Assembly (NCBI GenBank): GCA_910584145.1 | Contig: CAJTXX010000072.1 | Span: 1 to 5,177, forward strand | Reading direction: 5' to 3' | Length of the DNA: 5,177 bases | Origin: an uncultured Eggerthellaceae bacterium | Lineage (GTDB): Bacteria > Actinomycetota > Coriobacteriia > Coriobacteriales > Eggerthellaceae | Part shown: positions 1-5,177 of the stretch, one piece after another | Layout of the letters: each line of letters begins with the position of its first letter | Position numbering within the stretch: position 1 is the stretch's first letter | Notes under the pieces: model-generated | Seen by the model: the letters and a program-made list of their open reading frames with translations, nothing else | The model's database searches: none | What the model was told of the DNA's origin: nothing | Translations under genes and position numbers: made by a program

Positions 1-39
1 CTCGCTTCCTGCTCTTCTGCTCTTGTCGTTGATCGTCAT
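1..39 (-). CDS. Start of a downstream minus-strand gene (13 codons visible)
   Basis: An ATG at 37-39 opens a frame reading MTINDKSRRAGSE that runs to the left edge with no stop. It is supported by the GAGAAGGA site eight bases upstream. The peptide is hydrophilic and has no visible signal sequence in these 13 residues, so a cytoplasmic or cytoplasmic-N-terminus protein is more likely than a classic secreted one. It is too short for a family assignment. The gene is co-oriented with the large surface-protein gene, with 115 bases between them. The intervening hairpin suggests separate or attenuated transcription, but no convincing promoter is seen. Confidence 0.5.
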   Translation of the reverse strand, partial: MTINDKSRRAGSE

Positions 40-47
40 CTGATGCG

Positions 48-55
48 TCCTTCTC
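48..55 (-). promoter_or_regulatory. Ribosome binding site for the downstream gene
   Basis: The minus strand reads GAGAAGGA, a good match to the anti-Shine-Dalgarno complement, ending eight bases before the ATG at 37-39. The spacing is near optimal, which supports that ATG as a true start. Confidence 0.6.
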
Positions 56-80
56 GATCGGTTCCTATAAAAGATGATGG

Positions 81-96
81 GGATAAAGCTTCATCC
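81..96. repeat. Small imperfect palindrome in the intergenic spacer
   Basis: GGATaAAGCTTcATCC reads as an inverted repeat with a single mismatched pair (85/92) and no loop. It lies between the hairpin and the ribosome binding site of the next gene. A loopless palindrome of this form fits a dimeric regulator site better than an RNA hairpin. With one copy only and 16 bases, chance is a real possibility. Confidence 0.25.
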
Positions 97-97
97 G

Positions 98-141
98 GGG
101 GCTGTGGCGCTCGCGCTCAGCGCACGATCGCCCACAGCCCC
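98..141 (-). terminator. GC-rich hairpin after the large gene, probable terminator
   Basis: Bases 98-107 pair perfectly with 132-141 (10 bp, GGGGCTGTGG with CCACAGCCCC). Two more pairs (109-110 with 130-131) are possible if 108 bulges, and a small GCGC inner stem lies at 113-116/120-123. The stem begins 13 bases after the TAG stop, a usual place for an intrinsic terminator. The T-tract expected on the minus strand is weak: only short T runs occur at 85-87 and 67-70. Actinobacterial terminators often lack a long T-tract. An mRNA-stabilising 3' hairpin is the alternative. Confidence 0.55.
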
Positions 142-154
142 GCTCGCATGCTCG

Positions 155-3100
155 CTAGTCAGCCACCCGGCAGGTGAACATGAGCGTCGCTATCTTCACC
201 GGCCCTTCGGCATAGCGCACGGTGTTGGGCTTGCGCGCCTCATCCTCTGGTATGCGCAGGAGCAGCGTGTAGTCGAGGGTGCCCGGCGTGCCGGTCGCTG
301 CGTCATAGGCCGGCACGAAGTAGTTGTTCTTCGCGCCCGGCACGAACGCATACGAGTTGCCGAACTCGGTGGCCGCTTTCACGCGCTTGCCGGTCTCTTC
401 GTTCAGCGCCGTGAACTCCAGCTCGAAGTCCTCCCAGCTGTCGAGCTCAGGGGTCCCATCCACCGGGAAGATGCGCGCCATGCCCGCCTCGGCATCGAGG
501 TTGGGTATGCAGTCGATCTGCTCGATGAACAGCCTCGCCGGCGTGCGCGACTCGATCGCCGCCTGCCCATGCTCGAAGGCATCCTCATGGTCGTCCTTCT
601 CGCCGTCGCCGTTGGGCGTGCCGTCGGGCCACGTGCCGGCAGAGGCTGCGCGCACCTCATAGACGTACATATCCATGCCATCGATATAGACCTCGATGCA
701 CGCATCGATCGGAGAGGTCATGCTCAAGATGGGCGACCATTGCGCATAGAGCACCACGCGCCCATCAGCCACGCCCGGCACATCCTGGACGAGGGCCTTG
801 TCAAGGTATGCCTCGCCGCTGCCATCAGGGGCTGTGTTCCAGCCCTTGAACGTGAACCCGTTGCACACGAAGGTGTTCGCAGGCAGGCGCTTGGCGACGC
901 CGAAGCGCATGGGAAGCTCGCCCATGGCGCCTCCAGGGCCGACCTCCACCGGGCGGTCTGCGCTCGCATTGCCATCGAAGGCGATGGTGTAGGTGCCGCC
1001 CTTCCACTGCGCATACAAGCGCACGAGCCCGAGCTTGTCGGTGGTCAGGTTCGTGAACGTCGCCGGGTCGAACGTGCCATCCGCGCGCATCTTGAAGTCC
1101 ACGATCGGCGTGTCGTCAGCATCCGCGTCCACGTTCTTATCGAAGCTCCAGCCGACGAACTCATAGCCCGGTCGGCTGAACACCGTCTCTAAGGCGACCT
1201 CGTCGCCATAGCGCACCAGCAAGACCTCTTCTCCCTGCTCGATGTGCCACTCGCCCTTATCAGCGGGGTCTGACACCACGATGTTCGGGTCGAACTGCAC
1301 GATGTATTGGTTGGCATCCCACTGCGCATAGAGGTGCACGACCGCCCCTCGCACATGCGCATCATCGAGCTCAGCGAGGCCCACGCAAGTGTACTTTCCG
1401 CGCGTCTTGTAGGTGGTGCCCGTGCCATCAGGCGCTGTGTTCCAGCTCGCGAAGTTATACCCTGTGCGAGCGAGGTCGTTCGCGGGTATCTCCACCTGCT
1501 GGGTGTAGAGCGCGTCTATCCGCGCAGGCACGCTGCCCGTCCCGGTCGCATCCCCCTCCCAGTTCTCATGGAAGACGATGGTGTAGCGGCTCTCGTTCCA
1601 GATGGCATACAGGCGCACCGTGGTGGGAGTCGCGTTGCCCGATCCATCCTCTGCGGTGGTCAGGTTCGCGGTGAACTCCTTGTCCTCGAAGGCACCGCTC
1701 GCGTTCGGGCCATGCGGGAAGGCTGGCGTCATGCCCTTGTAGGCAGGGTCGGTATCCCACCCGATGAAGTAGTAGCCGCGCCGTGCGGGCACATTGCCTG
1801 CGCGCACCGTCCAGGGCGTGTCGTACTTGGCCGCCACGCTGCCCACGACCGTGCCCGTGCCGTCGGTCCCCGTGCCATCGTTGTTCATGAGCTCGATGGT
1901 GTAGTCGTTCGGGGCGAAGATGGCGTAGTAGGTGCCAGCGACGTTCAAACTGTAGCTCCAGCCAGGCACTTCCTGCTTGGCCGGCGCCCACGCGCTGCCC
2001 TCGGCGGTGGAGAGCGTCTGCCCTGAGCCATCCGCCTTCGTGTTCCAGCCGACGAAGTGCCAGCCGGTGCTATGGCGAGCTGCCGAGCCTGCGAGCGTGC
2101 CTGTCTGCGCCTTCACCGTCTCGGTGCTGCGCGAGACGCTGCCGCCACCTGCATCTCCCACCTTGTACTGCACGGTGACATCGTTCTCGCTCCACTGCGC
2201 GACATAGGTGGCACCTGCTACGAGGCCTGTGTTCGTGCTGTCGTTGCTCGTGGTATTGCCCCACTTCCACCCAGTGAATGTGTAGCCGGGACGCTCCATG
2301 TTCGAACCGTTCAGGTATACGAGGCTCGTGTAGGTGCCGTCAGCCTTGCGCACCCGCATGCGCAGCGAGTTGCCGACCACACGGAAATCGTTCGTCCAGA
2401 GGTATTGCGACGACCTGCCCGAGAGTCCCAGGTCCGCCGCCTTGAACTCGCCGCCGCCCGGGTCTACCATGAACCCATAGGGCAAGCCCCACACAGCGTA
2501 GTAGGTGGCAGGGCCCCCTACTGTGATCTCGCCTACGCCCGAGTCCGCCGTGCTGCTCGTCGCCCAGCCGGCGAAGGTGTAGTGGTCCTTCTTCGGAACG
2601 CCATTGGAAGGCCCGGTGAGCTTCGTGCCATAGGTCTGCGCCTTGGATGACTTGTTGGCCGTGTCTGCCTTGTTCGTGCCCCAGTAGCCGCCGTTGGCGC
2701 TCCAGGTTATGTCATATTTGCGCTTCGTCTCGGTCCAAGTGGCGGTGTAGGTGGCAGCCCCTGTCACCTTGTCGACCTCGGGGTTCCAGCCGGCGAAGGC
2801 GTACTCGAACTCAGCAGTGCTCTTGCGCTTGGGCGCAGCAGGCTGGGTGGGCGTCGTGCCATATGCCCACGATACCTTCTTGTCCCCGGTATCATTGGTG
2901 TTATCGCCCCAATAGGCCCCTGTGCCGTTGAGCTTCCAGGTGATGTCATAGGAGCGCTTGGTCTCGGTCCAGGTGGCGACATAGGTCTGCGTGCCCGTCA
3001 CCGAGCTGATGGCAGGCGACCATCCCTTGAAGGCATAGGTGTACTCAGCGGTCTGCGAGCGCTTGGGAGTGGCAGGCGCGCTCGGAGTGCTCCCATAGGC

Positions 3101-5177
3101 CACGCTCGTGGTCTTGTCCCCCACATCGTTCGTGTTGTTGTCCCAATACGACCCCGCACCAGAGAGCCGCCAGGTTATGGTGTATTTAATGGTGCTGGTG
3201 TTCCATATAGCCGTGTAGGTCTTATCGCCCGTCACCTTGTCGATCTTCGGGCTCCACTCCTTGAATGAGTAGGAATATTGAGCCGTAGCAGGCCGGTTGG
3301 GCGTGGCGGGAGCAGAAGGGGTATCTCCGTAGTTCACGCTCGTGGTCTTATCGGCGGTATCCTTCGTATCGCTGTTCCAGTAGGCGCCGGTCGCCCCGAG
3401 CTTCCAGGTGATGGTATAGGGGCGCTTGGTAGCTTTCCATTTGGCTTTGTAGGTGGTATCGCCCTTAGCGGCCGTGATGGCCGGCTCCCACCCATCGAAG
3501 GCATAGATGTACTCAGAACTCGCTGCCCGAGCAGGCGAGCTCGGAGCCGTCGGGGTCTCCCCCGCCGCTACCGTCGTCGTCTTGCTGCTGGTAGAAGAAG
3601 CATTGCCATCCCAGTAACCCCCGTTGGGGTCCCACGTGATGGTGATCTCTGGATCCCAGATCGGATAGAATTGATTCCAGGGATTGCTTACTATCCGCTC
3701 GCTTTGAGGAAAGCCCTCCAAATCGTACCAGACATCCGCTTTGCTGAAATCGCCGTTCTCAAGAGCGAAAGTCCAGCCGCCGAAGACCCTTCCATCCTCC
3801 CCCTTCAAGAGAGGAGCGGTCCAACCAGTTGCATCTGCATCTGTAGTTTCTACACTCCAGAGATCTCTGTGGTAGGAAAGGTCGACCCTGCTAACAGAAT
3901 CCCCATCTATCGAATAACCCTTCGGTAGGTAAGCATATCCGATTATATTTCCGTATGAATCTGCACCATAGGCTTCAAGAAAAGTGAAGACCCCGACCCA
4001 AAAAGCCTTTAAGGTCATGTTCGACGTCACGGTTATCCATGATTTCCTATCAACTGAGAAAGAAGGATAGCCATACTCGCCAACATATTGTTTCGGATGA
4101 TCATTCAGTGCATCGACATAGCCGCCGAAATCCCAGTAGCCGTCTTCTCCATCACCGCTACCATACTGATGAAAAGATGGAGTATGTGCCAGCTCAGGAA
4201 TCGGAGAGCCATGAGGAACCTTTATGGTGTAGGTTTTATTGCTCGCCGATGTTGATTCGCCAACCGTCTGATGGCCACCCGACCCTCCTTGGTTGTCAAA
4301 GGTGACGGTATAGTAGGAGCCCACCGATTGTCTGATCTCGTTAGTCGATGATGCATTAAGAGCAGATTTTATTGTGTCGTTATTGCCGGAGTAGTAAGTC
4401 AGAACTTTGCCATTAACGAGCTGATTCTTTGAACTCAATCTATCGCGATAAGTTGAGCTGAAACCAAACATCTCAGTAGAGGTCTTAATGCCTCTTATGT
4501 TGGTAGCCCAAAAAACTCGAAGTGAATAGCAATTCCAGAACATGCGTCTAGCGGTGCCCAATTCACCTTCGGTCTCATTTCCCCACCCAAGCCTATTTTC
4601 CCCGTTGAATTCGATAGTCTCGAGGTTGGGCATATTCGCAAAGACGAATTCCGAATTCTTGTCGAACATGTTGTCGACTACGACGCGACGAATGGCCAGC
4701 ATCCTATTATTCGTCAGACGCCATACACGATTAGTGGAGCCGCTGCTCGCCGTCTCAGAGGTATGTCCATCGTAATAGTAACCGCCGGTATAATTGAGCG
4801 TGAGAGTTCTGGTATCTGCGGTGTATTGCACCAACATGCCCTTTGCAGCGGTGCCTACTTGCTTTGAGTAGTTGCCAACGGTTGCTGTCTCATGATCTAA
4901 GCTCATCGGGCTGATCCCCATATCGGCGAGGGCGACAGTGCGGTTGATCACCTTCTCCTGCGCCTCGAAAATGCCCCCTTCGAAGAAGTCGCCTTCCCTA
5001 TAGAATTGCTCGTCATAGGGGATATCCGGAGTATGGAGCTCTTTCAGCTCCTCGGCAGTCTCGCCGTTCTCCCCTACGATCTCACTAGGTGGTATCTCCT
5101 CGTTTTCCTCTTCCTTCTCGACCTCTTCGCTCGGCGCAGCCTCCACCACCACAGGGCGGCTCGCGCTGGCGAGGGCA
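155..5177 (-). CDS. Giant repeat-rich surface/secreted protein (putative adhesin), 5' end cut by window edge
   Basis: One uninterrupted frame codes for at least 1,673 residues and stops at TAG 155-157. Residue numbers here count from the GTG at 5150-5152, but that GTG is unlikely to be the start. Codons upstream stay open to the edge and read ALASASRP, like a signal-peptide end. Domain order: acidic linker (4-42), BspA/LRR-like head (about 104-275), two diverged B-repeat-like modules (280-499), four tandem 76-78 residue Trp-rich repeats (504-813), one hybrid repeat (814-888), six Listeria-Bacteroides repeats with GWNT-DGSG and LYAQW hallmarks (889-1472), and a unique C-terminal domain (1473-1665). 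Known proteins of this type are extracellular; InlB B repeats have a ubiquitin-like beta-grasp fold and often form stalks. An adhesin or matrix-contact role is inferred; the ligand is unknown. No LPXTG motif or C-terminal hydrophobic anchor is seen. GC content is markedly lower in the head than in the repeats. Confidence 0.93.
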   Translation of the reverse strand, partial: ALASASRPVVVEAAPSEEVEKEEENEEIPPSEIVGENGETAEELKELHTPDIPYDEQFYREGDFFEGGIFEAQEKVINRTVALADMGISPMSLDHETATVGNYSKQVGTAAKGMLVQYTADTRTLTLNYTGGYYYDGHTSETASSGSTNRVWRLTNNRMLAIRRVVVDNMFDKNSEFVFANMPNLETIEFNGENRLGWGNETEGELGTARRMFWNCYSLRVFWATNIRGIKTSTEMFGFSSTYRDRLSSKNQLVNGKVLTYYSGNNDTIKSALNASSTNEIRQSVGSYYTVTFDNQGGSGGHQTVGESTSASNKTYTIKVPHGSPIPELAHTPSFHQYGSGDGEDGYWDFGGYVDALNDHPKQYVGEYGYPSFSVDRKSWITVTSNMTLKAFWVGVFTFLEAYGADSYGNIIGYAYLPKGYSIDGDSVSRVDLSYHRDLWSVETTDADATGWTAPLLKGEDGRVFGGWTFALENGDFSKADVWYDLEGFPQSERIVSNPWNQFYPIWDPEITITWDPNGGYWDGNASSTSSKTTTVAAGETPTAPSSPARAASSEYIYAFDGWEPAITAAKGDTTYKAKWKATKRPYTITWKLGATGAYWNSDTKDTADKTTSVNYGDTPSAPATPNRPATAQYSYSFKEWSPKIDKVTGDKTYTAIWNTSTIKYTITWRLSGAGSYWDNNTNDVGDKTTSVAYGSTPSAPATPKRSQTAEYTYAFKGWSPAISSVTGTQTYVATWTETKRSYDITWKLNGTGAYWGDNTNDTGDKKVSWAYGTTPTQPAAPKRKSTAEFEYAFAGWNPEVDKVTGAATYTATWTETKRKYDITWSANGGYWGTNKADTANKSSKAQTYGTKLTGPSNGVPKKDHYTFAGWATSSTADSGVGEITVGGPATYYAVWGLPYGFMVDPGGGEFKAADLGLSGRSSQYLWTNDFRVVGNSLRMRVRKADGTYTSLVYLNGSNMERPGYTFTGWKWGNTTSNDSTNTGLVAGATYVAQWSENDVTVQYKVGDAGGGSVSRSTETVKAQTGTLAGSAARHSTGWHFVGWNTKADGSGQTLSTAEGSAWAPAKQEVPGWSYSLNVAGTYYAIFAPNDYTIELMNNDGTGTDGTGTVVGSVAAKYDTPWTVRAGNVPARRGYYFIGWDTDPAYKGMTPAFPHGPNASGAFEDKEFTANLTTAEDGSGNATPTTVRLYAIWNESRYTIVFHENWEGDATGTGSVPARIDALYTQQVEIPANDLARTGYNFASWNTAPDGTGTTYKTRGKYTCVGLAELDDAHVRGAVVHLYAQWDANQYIVQFDPNIVVSDPADKGEWHIEQGEEVLLVRYGDEVALETVFSRPGYEFVGWSFDKNVDADADDTPIVDFKMRADGTFDPATFTNLTTDKLGLVRLYAQWKGGTYTIAFDGNASADRPVEVGPGGAMGELPMRFGVAKRLPANTFVCNGFTFKGWNTAPDGSGEAYLDKALVQDVPGVADGRVVLYAQWSPILSMTSPIDACIEVYIDGMDMYVYEVRAASAGTWPDGTPNGDGEKDDHEDAFEHGQAAIESRTPARLFIEQIDCIPNLDAEAGMARIFPVDGTPELDSWEDFELEFTALNEETGKRVKAATEFGNSYAFVPGAKNNYFVPAYDAATGTPGTLDYTLLLRIPEDEARKPNTVRYAEGPVKIATLMFTCRVAD
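158..736 (-). other. Unique C-terminal domain of the surface protein
   Basis: Residues 1473-1665 follow the last Y-A-Q-W and do not repeat. Predicted strands alternate with loops: S-M-T-S-P-I-D-A-C-I-E-V-Y-I-D-G, A-R-L-F-I-E-Q-I-D-C, F-E-L-E-F-T-A-L, Y-T-L-L-L-R-I-P, and a final I-A-T-L-M-F-T-C-R-V-A-D. This looks like a beta-sandwich cap of the kind found at the end of coriobacterial repeat proteins; that likeness is from memory of style, not from a search. It contains C1485, C1548 and C1661, half of the protein's six visible cysteines, and an acidic N-G-D-G-E-K-D-D loop (1514-1521). There is no LPXTG, no hydrophobic tail and no GW or choline-binding motif. Attachment may be non-covalent, or the protein may be released. 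Confidence 0.6.
737..2488 (-). repeat. Six irregular Listeria-Bacteroides (InlB B-type) repeats
   Basis: Approximate units are residues 889-987, 988-1079, 1080-1185, 1186-1278, 1279-1383 and 1384-1472. Each has a central [PH]-x-x-G-[YWF]-x-F-x-x-W motif (GYTFTGW, GWHFVGW, GYYFIGW, GYNFASW, GYEFVGW, GFTFKGW). Most carry an N-T-x-x-D-G-[ST]-G turn and a terminal strand T-Y-V-A-Q-W, Y-Y-A-I-F, L-Y-A-I-W or L-Y-A-Q-W. Unit lengths vary from about 89 to 106 residues because of inserted loops, for example a long N-L-T-T-containing loop in units three and five. The family is Flg_new / List_Bact_rpt, whose members form beta-grasp modules in surface proteins. These units probably extend the stalk. Confidence 0.88.
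821..1446 (-). repeat. Near-identical 23-base direct repeat pair (821-843 and 1424-1446)
   Basis: The two 23-base segments match at 22 of 23 positions, differing only at 830 (g) versus 1433 (c). Both encode the W-N-T-A-P-D-G turn of a Listeria-Bacteroides repeat (fourth and sixth units). The identity at DNA level is higher than in the flanking bases. The pair is about 600 bases apart and in the same frame, so exchange between them could delete or duplicate two repeat units without a frameshift. Confidence 0.7.
2489..2713 (-). repeat. Hybrid repeat joining the two repeat styles
   Basis: Residues 814-888 open exactly like the upstream array (D-I-T-W, G-G-Y-W, A-D-T-A-N-K) but lack the T-P-S-A-P-A-T-P and V-T-G landmarks. 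The second half reads H-Y-T-F-A-G-W-A-T with a D-S-G turn and ends T-Y-Y-A-V-W, as in Listeria-Bacteroides repeats. It therefore sits at the boundary both in position and in sequence. Origin by recombination between two repeat types is an inference; gradual divergence of a shared ancestor would look similar. Confidence 0.7.
2714..3643 (-). repeat. Four tandem 76-78 residue Trp-rich repeats
   Basis: Copies lie at residues 504-579 (76 aa), 580-657, 658-735 and 736-813 (78 aa each); in DNA these are 3416-3643, 3182-3415, 2948-3181 and 2714-2947. Consensus landmarks are [TD]-I-T-W at the start, [GS]-x-Y-W near position 12, D-K-T-T-S-V-x-Y-G near 22-30, T-P-S-A-P-A-T-P-K-R near 32-41, Y-x-Y-x-F-x-G-W-[SN]-P near 47-56, V-T-G near 61-63, T-Y-x-A-x-W near 66-71, and a T-E-T-K-R-x-Y linker. 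Four Trp positions are nearly invariant. Copy 1 is two residues shorter and copy 2 ends with a different linker (N-T-S-T-I-K-Y). The pattern is a variant of the YTFxGWxP/VTGDATYTA repeats common in gut bacterial surface proteins. It most likely builds a stalk of beta-rich domains. Confidence 0.9.
3656..4315 (-). repeat. Two diverged B-repeat-like modules between head and array
   Basis: Module one (residues 280-385) starts Y-T-V-T-F-D-N-Q-G-G, has a central W-D-F-G-G-Y and ends L-K-A-F-W. Module two (386-499) has the central F-G-G-W-T-F and ends F-Y-P-I-W. The strand opening, the central G-G-[WY] and the terminal aromatic-Trp match the Listeria-Bacteroides repeat plan, but both modules are longer (106 and 114 residues) with unique insertions. 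Family membership is therefore inferred from pattern and spacing. They join the AT-rich head to the GC-rich array, and both lie within the lower-GC part of the gene. Confidence 0.6.
4328..4843 (-). other. BspA-like leucine-rich-repeat head domain (short, diverged)
   Basis: Residues about 104-275 begin with a beta-rich opening (LVQYTADTRTLTLNYTGG) and a V-W-R-L segment. Two to three BspA/DUF285-like repeat units follow: an F-x-x-M-P-N-L-E-T-I-E-F unit (about 170-182), an M-F-W-N-C-Y-S-L-R-V-F unit (204-214), and an S-T-E-M-F-G-F unit (225-231). The pairing of 'MF-x-N-C-x-S-L' with 'T-x-x-M-F' is typical of the BspA-like LRR group, whose members often bind host or matrix proteins. The unit count is far below the usual long BspA array, so this may be a minimal or degenerate LRR cap. 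The region is AT-rich compared with the rest of the gene (24 of 60 bases are G or C at 4441-4500). Ligand unknown. Confidence 0.6.
5027..5143 (-). other. Acidic low-complexity linker after the signal peptide
   Basis: Residues 4-42 are dominated by Glu, including E-E-V-E-K-E-E-E-N-E-E, with prolines and few hydrophobics. They are followed by a Tyr/Phe-containing acidic segment (residues 44-65). Such a stretch is probably disordered and strongly negatively charged. In a secreted protein it probably serves as a spacer between the cleavage site and the first folded domain. No catalytic or binding motif is seen. Confidence 0.6.
5153..5177 (-). other. Probable signal peptide C-terminal end
   Basis: The eight full codons upstream of the GTG at 5152 read A-L-A-S-A-S-R-P in the same frame, with no stop. 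Small residues in an A-x-A pattern (ALA or ASA) followed directly by a charged, Pro-containing mature region (VVVEAAPSEE) match a type I signal peptidase cleavage region. The hydrophobic core and initiation codon would lie beyond the right edge. The argument rests on eight residues, so the cleavage site cannot be fixed. It does explain why a repeat protein of this kind would otherwise lack an export signal. Confidence 0.6.

Noticed and set aside
57..97. A possible minus-strand promoter with TTTATA or TATAGG near 62-69 for the downstream gene
   Set aside because: The -10 match is partial and no TTGACA-like element is found 16-18 bases upstream. The AT-rich patch is too short to be convincing.
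74..1192. A 372-codon open frame on the plus strand antisense to the end of the large gene
   Set aside because: It lies wholly opposite a clearly real coding region in GC-rich DNA, where antisense frames stay open by codon bias. Its product is rich in Arg, His, Ala and Glu with no recognisable domain, and its start overlaps the spacer without a convincing ribosome binding site.
403..1991. Alternative-frame minus-strand frames inside the large gene (for example 403-705, 724-1014, 1566-1991)
   Set aside because: They overlap the main frame entirely and give Arg/Ser-rich products typical of shifted reading of GC-rich DNA. The main frame shows no disruption there that would suggest a frameshift.
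1307..2650. Other plus-strand frames of about 200-240 codons (1307-2026, 2057-2650)
   Set aside because: Same shadow pattern: Arg/Ala/His-rich low-information products opposite the repeats, no family motifs, and the minus-strand frame is continuous through them with obvious domain repeats.
2714..3643. Evenly spaced repeats as a possible CRISPR array
   Set aside because: The period is 228-234 bases, the copies are diverged at DNA level and translate to conserved protein repeats with a continuous frame, so these are protein-coding tandem repeats.
3650..4900. The AT-richer island as an inserted mobile element
   Set aside because: The coding frame passes through without a break, and no terminal inverted repeats, target duplications or transposase-like coding are seen. 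Domain exchange by homologous recombination is a simpler reading.

Overview
The window is almost entirely one very long gene on the minus strand. It encodes a modular, repeat-built protein that is probably secreted or on the cell surface. The reading frame ends at a TAG stop at 155-157 and runs open through the right edge at 5177. At least 1,673 residues are therefore encoded here and the true start lies outside. The codons at the right edge read like the end of a signal peptide (ALASASRP), followed by a Glu-rich linker. The high overall GC (about 60-75% in most of the gene), the Listeria-Bacteroides (InlB B-type, Flg_new) repeats and the BspA-like head suggest a gut or oral actinobacterium of the class Coriobacteriia (Eggerthella/Slackia/Olsenella-like). 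This taxonomic call is inferred from style alone. A Firmicute with high GC is not excluded.

Layout along the protein, which reads right to left in the window: signal-peptide tail (5153-5177); acidic linker (5027-5143); BspA/leucine-rich-repeat-like head (4328-4843); two diverged B-repeat-like modules ending in Phe-Trp or Ile-Trp (3656-4315); a tandem array of four copies of a 76-78 residue Trp-rich repeat (2714-3643); a hybrid repeat joining two repeat styles (2489-2713); six longer, irregular Listeria-Bacteroides repeats ending mostly in LYAQW (737-2488); and a unique C-terminal domain (158-736) with three cysteines and an EF-hand-like acidic loop. No LPXTG motif or C-terminal membrane segment is present, so how the protein is held to the cell is not explained by the sequence.

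Downstream of the stop lies a 115-base spacer with a strong GC hairpin placed like a terminator (98-141), a small imperfect palindrome (81-96), and a good ribosome binding site. That site precedes an ATG at 39, which starts another minus-strand gene of which only 13 codons are visible.

The base composition inside the big gene is mosaic. The head and first two modules (about 3,660-4,900) fall to roughly 40-57% GC, while the repeat arrays and C-terminus are around 60-75%. This fits exchange of the ligand-binding head onto a conserved repeat stalk. Nothing in the window points to a defence system, mobile element, CRISPR array or RNA gene. The interest lies in the architecture and evolution of a giant putative adhesin.
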